Part shown: one piece after another, positions 41,492 through 50,384 of the stretch | Numbering within the stretch: position 1 is the first letter of the stretch | Layout of the letters: each line of letters opens with the position of its first letter | From: Azospirillum oleiclasticum | GTDB taxonomy: Bacteria > Pseudomonadota > Alphaproteobacteria > Azospirillales > Azospirillaceae | Length of the DNA stretch: 64,000 bases | NCBI RefSeq assembly: GCF_013423485.1 | Contig: NZ_JABFFR010000011.1 | Coordinates: 124,001-188,000 of the forward strand | Reading direction: 5' to 3' | The notes under the pieces: model-generated | Database searches by the model: none | Told to the model about the DNA's origin: nothing | The model's input: only the letters and a program-made list of their open reading frames with translations | Position numbers and translations under genes: made by a program

Positions 41492-43578
41492 CCGTCAAGC
41501 GCACCGATCGGGACGGTGTCGCCATCCTCATGATCGACAACCCGCCGGTCAACGCCCTGTCGTGCCGCACCGGCGTCGTGGACGGGATCGCCGGTGCCCT
41601 GCGCGCCTGCGCGTCGGACGCCGCCGTCGTGGCGATCGTCCTGTGCGGAAGCGGCCGCTGCTTCTCGGCCGGCGCCGACATCGCCGATTTCGGCGACGAC
41701 CCGCGGAGCGATGTCGCGCCGGTCCGCGCGCTCATGGCGCTGCTCGACGACATCGGCAAGCCGGTGGTCGCGGCGATGCACGGCATGGCGTTCGGTGGCG
41801 GCCTCGAACTCGCGCTCGCCTGCCACGCCCGCGTGTGTGCGGACTCCACGCAACTGGCGCTCCCGGAGGTGACGCTCGGCCTGCTGCCGGGCGCCGGGGG
41901 CACGCAGCGCCTGCCCCGGCTCGCCGGGCCGGAAGCGGCGCTCGACATCATGCTCTCCGGCCGCCGCATGTCGGCGACGGAGGCGCTGCGGCTCGGCATC
42001 ATCGACCGCGTTTCGGATGGCGACCTTCTCACGGCGGCGACGGCACTGGGGCGGGAAATTGCCGGCCAGCCGGCACCGCTTCCCCGCGTCCGCGACCGGT
42101 CCATTGCTGGGTCGCTGGATGTCGCCGCAGCCCGTTCGGCCGCCGCGAAGCGGCGCGGCCTGGGCGACGCGCCCCGGCTGATCGTGGAGTGCGTCGAGGC
42201 GGCCCTCGGCCTGCCGTTCGACGAGGGCCTGGCATTCGAGCACGGCGCGTTCGACCGGCTGATGGTGTCGGAGGCGGCCCGCGGTCTCCGCCACGCCTTC
42301 CTGGCGGAGCGCAAGGCGCCCTCGGTGCCGGGTCTGCCGGTGCCGCGACCGGCTGGCCGCTGGTCCACCGCCGCCGTGGTCGGGGCCGGAACCATGGGCA
42401 CCGGCATCGCGACGGTCCTGCTGGAGGCCGGGTTCCGGGTGAGTCTCGTGGACAGCAGCGCCGAGGCGCTGTCCCGCGCGTCGGCCACGGTGGAGCGCGC
42501 GATCGGGCTGGCCGTCGAGAAGGGCCGTTGCACGGCCGCGGAAGCCGCGGCACGCAGCGAACGCCTGCGGTGTGTCGCCGATCTGGACGCCGCGGCCGGC
42601 GCCGACCTGTTCATCGAGGCGGCGTTCGAGGACCTGGAGGTCAAGCGCCGCATCTTCGAGCGGATCGACCGGATCGCCGGCCCCGACGCGATGCTCGCCA
42701 CCAACACCTCGACCCTCGACGTCGATCGGATCGCCGACGCCACCGGCCGGCCGGAGTCCGTGATCGGCCTGCATTTCTTCAGCCCGGCCCCCGTGATGAA
42801 ACTGCTGGAGGTGATCCGCGGTCCGCGCACCGCGCCGCAGGTGGTCGCCGACGCGCTGGCGCTCGCCCGGCGGATCGGCAAGACCGGCGTCGTATCCGGC
42901 GTTTGCGACGGCTTCATCGGCAACCGCATCTTCGAGGAATACCTGCGTCAGGCCTATTTCCTGCTGGAGGAAGGGGCGTTGCCGGCGCAGATCGACGGCG
43001 CGATGGAGCGCTGGGGCTTTGCCATGGGCCCGCTGCGCGTCATGGATCTCGCGGGCCAGGACATCGGCTGGAACATCCGCAAACGCCGCGCGGTCGAACA
43101 GCCGGACCGCCCCTACTCGCGGATCCCGGACCTTCTCTGCGAGAGGGGCCGTTTCGGGCAGAAGACCGGCGCCGGCTACTACCTCTATCCGCCGGGCAGC
43201 CGGCGGGGCGAGCCGGATCCGGAGATCGACGCGATGATCGTCCAGCACTCCGCCACGCTGGGCATCGCCCGGCGGGACATCGCGGACGAGGAGATCGTCG
43301 AGCGCTGCCTCTTCGCGATGGTCAACGAGGGTGCCCGGATTCTGGAGGAGGGGATCGCTGCCCGCCCGCTGGACATCGATGTCGTCTACCTCAACGGTTA
43401 CGGATTTCCCCGTTTCCGTGGCGGCCCGATGTTCCACGCCGACCGCCTCGGCCTGCCGACGGTGCTCGACCGCATCGGGACATTCGCCCGCGGCTACCAG
43501 GGCTGGGCCTGGGAGCCGTCGCCGCTGCTCGCCCGCCTTGCCGGCGATGGCGCCGGCTTCGCCACGCTGAACGGGTGA
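41485..43578 (+). CDS. Bifunctional enoyl-CoA hydratase / 3-hydroxyacyl-CoA dehydrogenase (FadB/FadJ-like)
   Basis: Predicted 697-residue beta-oxidation enzyme. The N-terminal crotonase domain (about 1-190) has the oxyanion-hole stretch HGMAFGGGLELALACHARV and the Glu pair expected in LPEVTLGLLPGAGG. The central NAD-binding domain (about 293-480) opens with AAVVGAGTMGTGIATVLLEA. HFFSPAPVMKLLEVIRG holds the dehydrogenase His and Glu. C-terminal helical domains (480-695) complete the fold. It overlaps the CoA transferase gene by 7 bases, and a thiolase follows. Together these carry out hydration, oxidation and thiolysis of an enoyl-CoA. Confidence 0.94.
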   Translation: MVTVKRTDRDGVAILMIDNPPVNALSCRTGVVDGIAGALRACASDAAVVAIVLCGSGRCFSAGADIADFGDDPRSDVAPVRALMALLDDIGKPVVAAMHGMAFGGGLELALACHARVCADSTQLALPEVTLGLLPGAGGTQRLPRLAGPEAALDIMLSGRRMSATEALRLGIIDRVSDGDLLTAATALGREIAGQPAPLPRVRDRSIAGSLDVAAARSAAAKRRGLGDAPRLIVECVEAALGLPFDEGLAFEHGAFDRLMVSEAARGLRHAFLAERKAPSVPGLPVPRPAGRWSTAAVVGAGTMGTGIATVLLEAGFRVSLVDSSAEALSRASATVERAIGLAVEKGRCTAAEAAARSERLRCVADLDAAAGADLFIEAAFEDLEVKRRIFERIDRIAGPDAMLATNTSTLDVDRIADATGRPESVIGLHFFSPAPVMKLLEVIRGPRTAPQVVADALALARRIGKTGVVSGVCDGFIGNRIFEEYLRQAYFLLEEGALPAQIDGAMERWGFAMGPLRVMDLAGQDIGWNIRKRRAVEQPDRPYSRIPDLLCERGRFGQKTGAGYYLYPPGSRRGEPDPEIDAMIVQHSATLGIARRDIADEEIVERCLFAMVNEGARILEEGIAARPLDIDVVYLNGYGFPRFRGGPMFHADRLGLPTVLDRIGTFARGYQGWAWEPSPLLARLAGDGAGFATLNG

Positions 43579-43627
43579 GCGGACCATCGGACCGCCCGCA
43601 TCGCCACCAACCGTGAAGGACACAGGG

Positions 43628-44806
43628 ATGCAAGACGTTTTCATCGTTGCCGCGGTGCGGACCGCCGTGGGCGGTTTCGGCGGAACGCTGCGCGACGTTC
43701 CGCCTGCGCAGCTCGGGAGCATCGTCACCGCCGAGGTGGTCCGCCGGAGCGGCGTCGATCCGGGGGCGGTCGGGCATGTGGTGTTCGGGCAGGTCGTCCC
43801 GACCGAGCCGCGCGACGCCTATCTGGCGCGGGTCGTCGGCATCGAGGCGGGCCTTGGGCACGACACGCCGGCGCTGACGGTGAACCGGCTCTGCGGGTCC
43901 GGTCTCCAGGCGATCCTGTCCGCGGCGCAGATGCTGGCGCTGGGCGACGCCGAGCTGGCCGTGGCCGGCGGTGCGGAGAGCATGAGCCGTACGCCCTTCC
44001 AGTCCCCGGCGACCCGCTGGGGTGCCCGCTTCGGCGACACCGCACTCACCGACGTGCTGCACGGCGTGCTCTCCGACCCCTTCCACCGCATCCTGATGGG
44101 CGTCACGGCCGAGAACGTCGCGGAACGCTACCGGATCAGCCGGGAGACGCAGGACGCCTATGCCCTGGAAAGCCATCGCCGGGCGGAGCGCGCCTGGGAC
44201 GAGGACCGGTTCAAGGACCAGATCGTGCCGGTACCGGTCCGCCAGAAACGGCAGTCCGTCGCCTTCGAACGGGACGAACACATCCGGCGCGGCGCCACCG
44301 CCGAGGATTTCAGCAAGCTGTCGGCGGTCTTCAAGGAGGGGGGATCGGTGACCGCCGGCAACGCGTCCGGCATGAACGACGGGGCCGCCGCGGTCATGCT
44401 GGCCACCGCCGACGCGGTGCGTCGGCATGGCCTGGTTCCCATGGCCCGGCTCGTCGCCTACGCTTTCGCCGGGGTGGATCCGGCCTACATGGGCATGGGG
44501 CCGGTGCCGGCCACCGCCGCCGCCATGACGCGGGCCGGCCTGCGCGTCGCCGACATGGACGTGATTGAGGCCAACGAGGCGTTCGCCGCGCAGGCCTGCG
44601 CCGTCGCGCAGGAGCTCGGTTTCGATCCGGAACGGGTCAACCCGAACGGCAGCGGCATTTCGATCGGCCACCCGGTCGGCGCCACCGGCGCCATCAACAC
44701 GGTGAAGCTCGTTCACGAGTTGCGGCGAACCGGCGGCCGCTACGGGCTGTCCACCCTGTGCATCGGGGGTGGACAGGGGATCGCGGCGATCGTCGAGCGG
44801 CTGTAG
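43628..44806 (+). CDS. Acetyl-CoA acetyltransferase (thiolase)
   Basis: Predicted 392-residue thiolase. The nucleophile is Cys89 in VNRLCGSG, and the other catalytic residues are His348 in ISIGHPVGATG and Cys378 in LCIGGGQG. The length and GMNDGAAAV motif are typical. The ATG at 43628 is taken; a GTG five codons earlier is possible. It closes the operon of importer, CoA transferase and hydratase/dehydrogenase, and would release acetyl-CoA. It could also serve in polyhydroxybutyrate synthesis, but the context favours degradation. Confidence 0.93.
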   Translation: MQDVFIVAAVRTAVGGFGGTLRDVPPAQLGSIVTAEVVRRSGVDPGAVGHVVFGQVVPTEPRDAYLARVVGIEAGLGHDTPALTVNRLCGSGLQAILSAAQMLALGDAELAVAGGAESMSRTPFQSPATRWGARFGDTALTDVLHGVLSDPFHRILMGVTAENVAERYRISRETQDAYALESHRRAERAWDEDRFKDQIVPVPVRQKRQSVAFERDEHIRRGATAEDFSKLSAVFKEGGSVTAGNASGMNDGAAAVMLATADAVRRHGLVPMARLVAYAFAGVDPAYMGMGPVPATAAAMTRAGLRVADMDVIEANEAFAAQACAVAQELGFDPERVNPNGSGISIGHPVGATGAINTVKLVHELRRTGGRYGLSTLCIGGGQGIAAIVERL

Positions 44807-44886
44807 AGCCAAGCGTCCGGACACCGCCATCGGACCAACCGTGCAACCCTGTTGATGGGGCGACCTTGCGCGTGGTGCCGGCCGCC

Positions 44887-46341
44887 TCACGCGTCCGCCG
44901 GGTGCCCCTTTCCGAGCGGCAGCGCCAGCACCGCCCGCAACCCCCCGTCGCCGTTCGACAGACGGACGTCGCCCCCATGGTGGCGGGCGATCGTCCGGGC
45001 GATGGAGAGGCCGAGACCGACACCGCCGGTCTCGCGGTTGCGGGAATGCTCCAGGCGGAAGAAGGGTGCGAAGACCTGCTCGGTCTGGTCGGCGGGAATG
45101 CCGGGGCCATCGTCCTCCACCACGATCTCCACACCGCCCGGCTCCCGCCCGACCCGCACGCGCGCCCGCTCGCCGTAGCGGACGGCGTTCTCGACGAGGT
45201 TGCGGATGGCGCGGCGCAACGCGTCCGGACGGCAGCGGAGGCTGATCCTGGTTCCGCCGGTGAAGCGGACGTCGGACCCCAGGTCGGCCAGGTCGTCGCA
45301 CAGGCTCTCGACCAGCGCCGACAGATCGACGGTGCGCGTCTCCTCCACCGTCGCCTCCTCCCGGGCGAAGGCCAGCGCCGCCTCCGTCATGGTCTGGATC
45401 TCGGCGATGGTGTTCAGCATCTTCTCCTGAAGCTCCGGATCGGTGACGAACTCGGCCCGCAGGCGCAAGGAGGTCAGCGGCGTGCGCAGGTCGTGGCCGA
45501 TCGCCGCCAGCATGCGCGTGCGGTCGTGCACGAAGCGTTGCAGCCGGGCCTGCATGCGGTTGAAGGCCTCCGCCGTCTGCCGGATGTCGTCGGGTCCGGA
45601 TTCGGGGAGCGGCGGCACCGTCTCGCCCCGCCCCAATTGTTCGGCGGCGGCGGCAAGGCGGCGCATCGGCCGCGCGATGCCGCGGGCGATGATGACGGCG
45701 ATACCCGACAGAACGGCCGCGGTGACGGCCAGCGACAGCGCCGTCTGCGACGCCCAGGGGGAATTCTGCAGGGATTTCGCGAAGGCGGCGTTGAGCCAGG
45801 CGCCGTTGTCGAGACGCACGGCAAGCCCCATCCCGATGGCGGTGTCGAGATACATGAACTTGGCCGGTCGCGACAGTGGCCATGCGTGCGGCGGCAGGTC
45901 GAGCCAGCGCACCGTGTCGTCGGTGACGGTCGTGGCGTTGGCCGCCCCGAGCATCGCCGTCCCCGGCGCGCTGTCTACCACCGGGCCCGGCTGGGGATCG
46001 GGCTGCGGCTTGTGGAGCGTCGGCAGCGGCTTGGCGAGCTGGACCCAGGCTTCCTTGCGCCAGCGGCCGGCGTCCATCGGCTGCTGCGGCGAGATCCAGA
46101 AGCGGGTGTAGGCGGTGCCGCTGACCTGCAGCATGTCGGTGTGGACCGCCGACGGCGTGGTTTCCAGCAGCAAGGCCAGCGAGGCGGTGCGGCTGAGGAA
46201 TTCCGCCTTTGCCTGGGCGCGCAAGGCCTGCCCCCGGTCTTCCCACGCGATCAGGAAACCGACCCCCTGCGACAGCGCCAGGGCCAGCAGGAAGACGGCG
46301 ATGAACCGGGCCGCGAGGCTGCGGGGCAGAAGTCGGGTCAT
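44887..46341 (-). CDS. Two-component sensor histidine kinase
   Basis: Predicted 484-residue membrane kinase. One helix (about 12-33), a periplasmic sensor region (35-200) and a second helix (about 201-220) are followed by HAMP (about 220-270), the H-box MLAAIGHDLRTPLTS with His283, and an HATPase domain with RNLVENAVRYG and EDDGPGIP. This is an EnvZ-like layout. The start overlaps the stop of the regulator gene (ATGA), so the pair is translationally coupled. The genes are divergent from the molybdenum hydroxylase/Sox-like operon, which makes that operon a likely target. The periplasmic signal is unknown. Confidence 0.92.
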   Translation of the reverse strand: MTRLLPRSLAARFIAVFLLALALSQGVGFLIAWEDRGQALRAQAKAEFLSRTASLALLLETTPSAVHTDMLQVSGTAYTRFWISPQQPMDAGRWRKEAWVQLAKPLPTLHKPQPDPQPGPVVDSAPGTAMLGAANATTVTDDTVRWLDLPPHAWPLSRPAKFMYLDTAIGMGLAVRLDNGAWLNAAFAKSLQNSPWASQTALSLAVTAAVLSGIAVIIARGIARPMRRLAAAAEQLGRGETVPPLPESGPDDIRQTAEAFNRMQARLQRFVHDRTRMLAAIGHDLRTPLTSLRLRAEFVTDPELQEKMLNTIAEIQTMTEAALAFAREEATVEETRTVDLSALVESLCDDLADLGSDVRFTGGTRISLRCRPDALRRAIRNLVENAVRYGERARVRVGREPGGVEIVVEDDGPGIPADQTEQVFAPFFRLEHSRNRETGGVGLGLSIARTIARHHGGDVRLSNGDGGLRAVLALPLGKGHPADA

Positions 46342-47057
46342 GCCTGCTCCACCTCCGCGGTGAAGCTGTAGCCGCCGCCCCAGTGGGTCTTGATCAGCAT
46401 GGGATTGCGGGGATCGGTCTCGATCTTCTTGCGCAGCCGGCTGACCTGGTTGTCGATGCTGCGGTCGAAGCAGTCGGCGCTCCGTCCCACGGTCAGGTCG
46501 AGGAGCTGGTCACGGCTCAGCACCAGCCCGGCGTGGTCGAGAAAGGCGCTGAGAAGGCGGAACTCGGCGGTGCTGAGCGGGACGGCCACGCCATCGGCAC
46601 CCTGCAGCTCGCGCCGCCCGACGTTGAGAGCCCACCGGTCGAAGCGCAGCAGCCGGGCCTTCGGCACCCCGCGCTGCGGCGGCAGGCTGTTCACCCGCCG
46701 CAGCACCGCCTTGATGCGGGCCAGCAATTCCCGCGGGTTGAAGGGCTTGGTCAGGTAGTCGTCGGCCCCGAGTTCCAGCCCGATGATGCGGTCGGTCTCC
46801 TCCGCCATGGCGGTCAGGAAGATGATGGGGATTTCCGTGGTCCCGCGCAGATGGCGGCACACGCTGATCCCGTCCTCCCCCGGCATCATCACGTCGAGGA
46901 TGACGAGGTCGAGCGCGTTGCGCTCCAGCAGGCGCCGCAACGCCGCGGCGCTCTCCGCGACGCTGACGCGGTAGCCGTGCTGCACGAGATACTTGCCCAC
47001 CAGGTCGCGGATGTCCCGGTGGTCGTCGACGACGGCGATGTGCGGTACCGTGTCCAT
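46338..47057 (-). CDS. OmpR-family response regulator
   Basis: Predicted 239-residue two-component regulator. The receiver domain holds acidic residues in VVDDHRD, phosphoacceptor Asp55 in VILDVMMPG, and the conserved Thr and Lys in FLTAMAEE and LTKPFNP. The C-terminal winged helix (about 135-235) has LSTAEFRLLSAF and VSRLRKKIE. The ATG at 47057 (MDTVPHIAVVDD) is chosen over an upstream extension without similarity. It is the partner of the kinase encoded at 44887 and faces a 323-base gap before the Mo/Sox operon. Confidence 0.93.
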   Translation of the reverse strand: MDTVPHIAVVDDHRDIRDLVGKYLVQHGYRVSVAESAAALRRLLERNALDLVILDVMMPGEDGISVCRHLRGTTEIPIIFLTAMAEETDRIIGLELGADDYLTKPFNPRELLARIKAVLRRVNSLPPQRGVPKARLLRFDRWALNVGRRELQGADGVAVPLSTAEFRLLSAFLDHAGLVLSRDQLLDLTVGRSADCFDRSIDNQVSRLRKKIETDPRNPMLIKTHWGGGYSFTAEVEQA

Positions 47058-47380
47058 GCACGCGGCTCCGGCTTGCGGCGGTGGCGTCCTGTTTCTGTCA
47101 TCTAAAGACAGTCGTGGCCGCAAGAAAAGTGCCGCGACGGGTGGCGCGGCACGGAATTGTATCAAAGCGTCACAAGCCGCCGCTGCGCGACACGCCGCGA
47201 CAACCGCCGATCGCGGAGGCAAAATTCTGCGACAGCCGCGGCCTAGGCTCGGGTCCGTCGGATCGTTGACGGTCCGAACAATCAGTGTAAGTCCCTGGGG
47301 GCGATGCCGCGTCCGCCGTCACGCCCGCGGTGCATTCCGGCCCATCCCACCGGCCCATCCCATTGCGCGAGGAACCCGAC
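47058..47380. promoter_or_regulatory. Divergent promoter region between response regulator and Mo/Sox operon
   Basis: This 323-base gap has no gene. CTGTC-N7-GACAG (47095-47111) is a 5-bp-arm inverted repeat close to the regulator gene. TATCAAAG and GTCACAAG lie 10 bases apart at 47160-47176 and could be tandem half-sites of an OmpR-type protein. CCGTC-N8-GACGG lies at 47255-47272. All are short and only suggestive. Confidence 0.4.
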
Positions 47381-47851
47381 ATGGCCCGATTGACCATCAA
47401 CGGCGAGGTTCGAGACGTCGATGCCGATCCCGACACGCCCCTGCTCTGGGTGATCCGCGAGCAGGTGGGCCTGACCGGCACCAAGTTCGGCTGCGGCATC
47501 GCGCAGTGCGGCGCTTGCACCGTGCACATCGACGGCGTCGCCATCCGGTCCTGCGCCATGCCGGTCAGCGCGGTGGCCCCGGAACAGCGCATCGTCACCA
47601 TCGAAGGGCTCTCCCCGGACGGCTCGCACCCCCTCCAGAAGGCCTGGGCGGCGCTCGACGTGCCGCAGTGCGGCTACTGCCAGACCGGCATGATCATGGC
47701 GGCGGCCGGCCTGCTCCAAACGAACCCGAAGCCAAGCGACGACGACATCCGGGCGGAGATCACCAACATCTGCCGCTGCGGCACCTACAACCGCGTCCGT
47801 GCGGCGATCAAGCTGGCCGCCAAGGGCGCCGGCGCGACCCAGGAAGGCTGA
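47381..47851 (+). CDS. 2Fe-2S subunit of xanthine-oxidase-family molybdenum hydroxylase (IorA-like)
   Basis: Predicted 156-residue iron-sulfur subunit. The plant-type [2Fe-2S] site uses Cys38, Cys43, Cys46 and Cys58 ([14 protein letters not shown], then SC). The second cluster uses Cys97, Cys100, Cys131 and Cys133 (QCGYCQTG and [11 protein letters not shown]). It resembles the small subunit of isoquinoline 1-oxidoreductase and related aldehyde dehydrogenases. It passes electrons from the molybdenum subunit encoded next. It has no signal peptide, so export would be by hitch-hiking with the Tat-tagged large subunit. First gene of the operon reaching 53667. Confidence 0.94.
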   Translation: MARLTINGEVRDVDADPDTPLLWVIREQVGLTGTKFGCGIAQCGACTVHIDGVAIRSCAMPVSAVAPEQRIVTIEGLSPDGSHPLQKAWAALDVPQCGYCQTGMIMAAAGLLQTNPKPSDDDIRAEITNICRCGTYNRVRAAIKLAAKGAGATQEG

Positions 47852-47862
47852 GGGAGGCACCC

Positions 47863-50037
47863 ATGACACAGGTTCAATCGGTCTCCCGCCGTGGCTTCAT
47901 CGTCGGCACCGCCGCGGCGGCCGGCGGGCTGTCGCTCGGCTTCCACATCCCGCTGACCGGTGGGGCGCTCGCCCAGCCCGTCGGCTCCCCGGCGGAGGTG
48001 AACGCCTGGGTGGTGATCCGCCCCGACGAGACGGTGGTGATCCGCATCGCCCGTTCGGAGATGGGCCAGGGCACCCTGACTGGCCTCGCCCAGCTGGTGG
48101 CGGAGGAGCTGGAGTGCGACTGGTCGAAGGTGACGACCGAATACCCCACGCCCGGCCAGAACCTCGCCCGGCAGCGGGTGTGGGGCAGCTTCTCCACCGG
48201 CGGAAGCCGCGGCATCCGCGATTCCCACGAGTATGTGCGCCAGGGCGGCGCCGTCGCTCGTGAAATGCTCGTCGCCGCGGCGGCGGCGCGCTGGAACGCC
48301 CCCGCCGGCGAATGCCGCGCCTCCAAGGGCGTGGTCACCCACACACCCACCGGGCGCACCACGAGCTATGGCGCCGTCGCCGCCGACGCGTCGCGGATGA
48401 CGCCGCCGAAGACCGTCGCGCTGAAGGACCCCAAGGACTGGACCATCGCCGGCAAGCCGTTGAAGCGGCTGGACACGGCCGACAAGCTCACCGGCAAGCA
48501 GGTCTACGGCGTGGACCTGAAGCTGCCCGGCATGCTCAACGCCGCGGTCAAGGCCTGCCCGCATTTCGGCGGGCGGATCGCCAGCCTGGACGCCGCCGCC
48601 GTCGCCACCATGCCCGGCGTGCGCAAGGTGGTGCGGATCGACGACGCCACGGTGGCGGTCGTCGCCGACACCTGGTGGCGCGCCAAGACCGCGCTCGACG
48701 CCCTGCCCATCGTCTGGGACGAAGGGCCGAACCGGGCGGTGTCCAGCGCCTCCATCGCCGAGACGCTGAAGGCGGGTCTCGGCGCCGACGACGCCTTCGT
48801 CGGCACCACCATGGGCGACGCGCGGGCAGCACTCGCGCGCGGCGGCCGGACGGTGACCGCCGACTACGCCTACCCCTACCAGAACCACGCGACCATGGAG
48901 CCGATGAACGCCACGGCGCTCTACACGCCCGAGCGTTGCGAGGTGTGGGTGCCGACGCAGAACGGCGAGGCCAGCCTGGCCGCGGCGGCGGAGGCCGCGG
49001 GGCTGCCGGTCGACCGGTGCGACATCCACAAGATCCATCTCGGCGGCGGCTTCGGCCGGCGCGGCAACTTCCAGGACTATGTCCGGCAGGCCGTCGCCAT
49101 CGCCAAGGACCTGCCGGGCACCCCCGTCAAGCTGATCTGGTCGCGGGAGGAGGACATGCTGCATGGCGCCTACCACCCGATCACCCAGGCCCGGATGACC
49201 GGCACGCTGGACGTCGACGGCAACCTGACGGCGTTGCACATGCGCATCTCCGGCCAGTCGATCCTGGCGGCGGTGCGGCCGGAGGGCATGCAGGGCGGCA
49301 AGGACCCGGTGGTGTTCCAGGGGCTGAACGCGGCGGGGCCGGAGGGGCATCTGGGCTACGCGATCAAGGATCTGCTGATCGACCACGCCATGCGCAACCC
49401 GCCGGTGCCGCCCGGCTTCTGGCGCGGGGTCAACCTGAACCAGAACACCATCTATGTGGAATGCTTCATGGACGAGCTGGCCCACGCCGCCGGCGTCGAT
49501 CCGCTGGCCTTCCGCCGCAAGCTGATGGCCAACCATCCCAAGCATCTGGCGGTGCTCGACGCGGTGGCCCAGCGCATCGGCTGGGACCGGCCGCCGCCAG
49601 CCGGCGTTGCCCGTGGCCTCGCGCAGATCATGGGCTTCGGCAGCCACGTCGCCGCGGCGGCGGAGGTGTCGGTGACTGACGGGAGGCTGAAGATCCACCG
49701 CATCGTCGCCGCCACCGACCCCGGCCACATGGTCAACCCCGCGCAGATCGAGCGGCAGGTGGAGGGGTCCTTCGTCTATGGGCTGTCGGCGGCGCTCTAC
49801 GGCGAATGCACGGTGAAGAACGGCCGCATCGAGCAGGAGAACTTCGACAGCTACGAGGTGATGCGCATGGCGGAGATGCCGGACGTGGAAACCATCGTCA
49901 TGCCGTCGGGCGGCTTCTGGGGCGGGGTGGGCGAGCCGACCATCGCCGTCGCCGCCCCCGCCGTGCTGAACGCCATCTTCGCGGCGACGGGCAAGCGCAT
50001 CCGCACCCTGCCGCTGAAGAACCACAGCCTCGCATGA
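47863..50037 (+). CDS. Molybdopterin-binding large subunit, IorB-like, Tat-exported
   Basis: Predicted 724-residue molybdenum hydroxylase. A Tat signal is visible (SRRGFIVGTAAAAGGLSLGF, residues 8-27). The molybdopterin-binding halves include LGGGFGRRGNFQDY and the C-terminal GGFWGGVGEPTIAV, whose Glu691 corresponds to the catalytic glutamate of the xanthine oxidase family. It resembles isoquinoline 1-oxidoreductase beta subunits and membrane-associated aldehyde dehydrogenases that use cytochrome c as acceptor. No FAD subunit is present. The TGA overlaps the ATG of a cytochrome c gene, the probable electron acceptor. The substrate is a heteroaromatic ring or an aldehyde in the periplasm; which one is not visible. 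Confidence 0.93.
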   Translation: MTQVQSVSRRGFIVGTAAAAGGLSLGFHIPLTGGALAQPVGSPAEVNAWVVIRPDETVVIRIARSEMGQGTLTGLAQLVAEELECDWSKVTTEYPTPGQNLARQRVWGSFSTGGSRGIRDSHEYVRQGGAVAREMLVAAAAARWNAPAGECRASKGVVTHTPTGRTTSYGAVAADASRMTPPKTVALKDPKDWTIAGKPLKRLDTADKLTGKQVYGVDLKLPGMLNAAVKACPHFGGRIASLDAAAVATMPGVRKVVRIDDATVAVVADTWWRAKTALDALPIVWDEGPNRAVSSASIAETLKAGLGADDAFVGTTMGDARAALARGGRTVTADYAYPYQNHATMEPMNATALYTPERCEVWVPTQNGEASLAAAAEAAGLPVDRCDIHKIHLGGGFGRRGNFQDYVRQAVAIAKDLPGTPVKLIWSREEDMLHGAYHPITQARMTGTLDVDGNLTALHMRISGQSILAAVRPEGMQGGKDPVVFQGLNAAGPEGHLGYAIKDLLIDHAMRNPPVPPGFWRGVNLNQNTIYVECFMDELAHAAGVDPLAFRRKLMANHPKHLAVLDAVAQRIGWDRPPPAGVARGLAQIMGFGSHVAAAAEVSVTDGRLKIHRIVAATDPGHMVNPAQIERQVEGSFVYGLSAALYGECTVKNGRIEQENFDSYEVMRMAEMPDVETIVMPSGGFWGGVGEPTIAVAAPAVLNAIFAATGKRIRTLPLKNHSLA

Positions 50038-50384
50038 CCGGCTCCGCCCGAAGCCTCGCGCTGTGGGCGGGGGTGTCGGTCCTGGCCGCCGCCGACCCCG
50101 GGGCGGCGGCCGGGCCGCCTCCCGGCGCGACCGCCGGGGCACCACCGGGTGCGGTGTCCTGCGCCGGCTGCCACGCTCCGGCCGCCGTCGGCGGCCCGGT
50201 CCCCGACCTGACCGGCCGGCCGGCGGTGGAGATCGTGGCGGCCATGCAGGCCTTCCGCGGCGGCACCCGCCCGGCCACCGTCATGGACCGCATCGCCAAG
50301 GGCTTCTCGGATGAGGAAACGCGCGCCATCGCCGACTGGCTGTCGGCACCCGGCGGCGGGGAGGCACGCCGTGCCGGGCCGTAG
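50034..50384 (+). CDS. Small periplasmic cytochrome c
   Basis: Predicted 116-residue class I c-type cytochrome. A signal-like N-terminus (residues 1-26) and a Pro/Ala/Gly-rich spacer (27-41) precede the heme site CAGCH (43-47). Met84 in ATVMDRIAKGFSD is the likely axial ligand, and the end matches small cytochromes of the FccA type (FSDEETRAIADWLS). It overlaps the molybdenum subunit (ATGA) and the flavoprotein gene (14 bases). It may accept electrons from either partner, as FccA does in flavocytochrome c sulfide dehydrogenase. Confidence 0.9.
   Translation: MTGSARSLALWAGVSVLAAADPGAAAGPPPGATAGAPPGAVSCAGCHAPAAVGGPVPDLTGRPAVEIVAAMQAFRGGTRPATVMDRIAKGFSDEETRAIADWLSAPGGGEARRAGP

Noticed and set aside
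43391..46246. A 951-codon open frame on the minus strand
   Set aside because: It is antisense to the thiolase gene and out of frame with the histidine kinase. No domain is visible; a GC-rich shadow.
47148..47160. A possible sigma-54 promoter (GGCACGGAATTGT) upstream of the Mo/Sox operon
   Set aside because: The -24 GG and -12 GC elements must be separated by a fixed distance. The TTG here is one base too close, and the GC dinucleotide is replaced.
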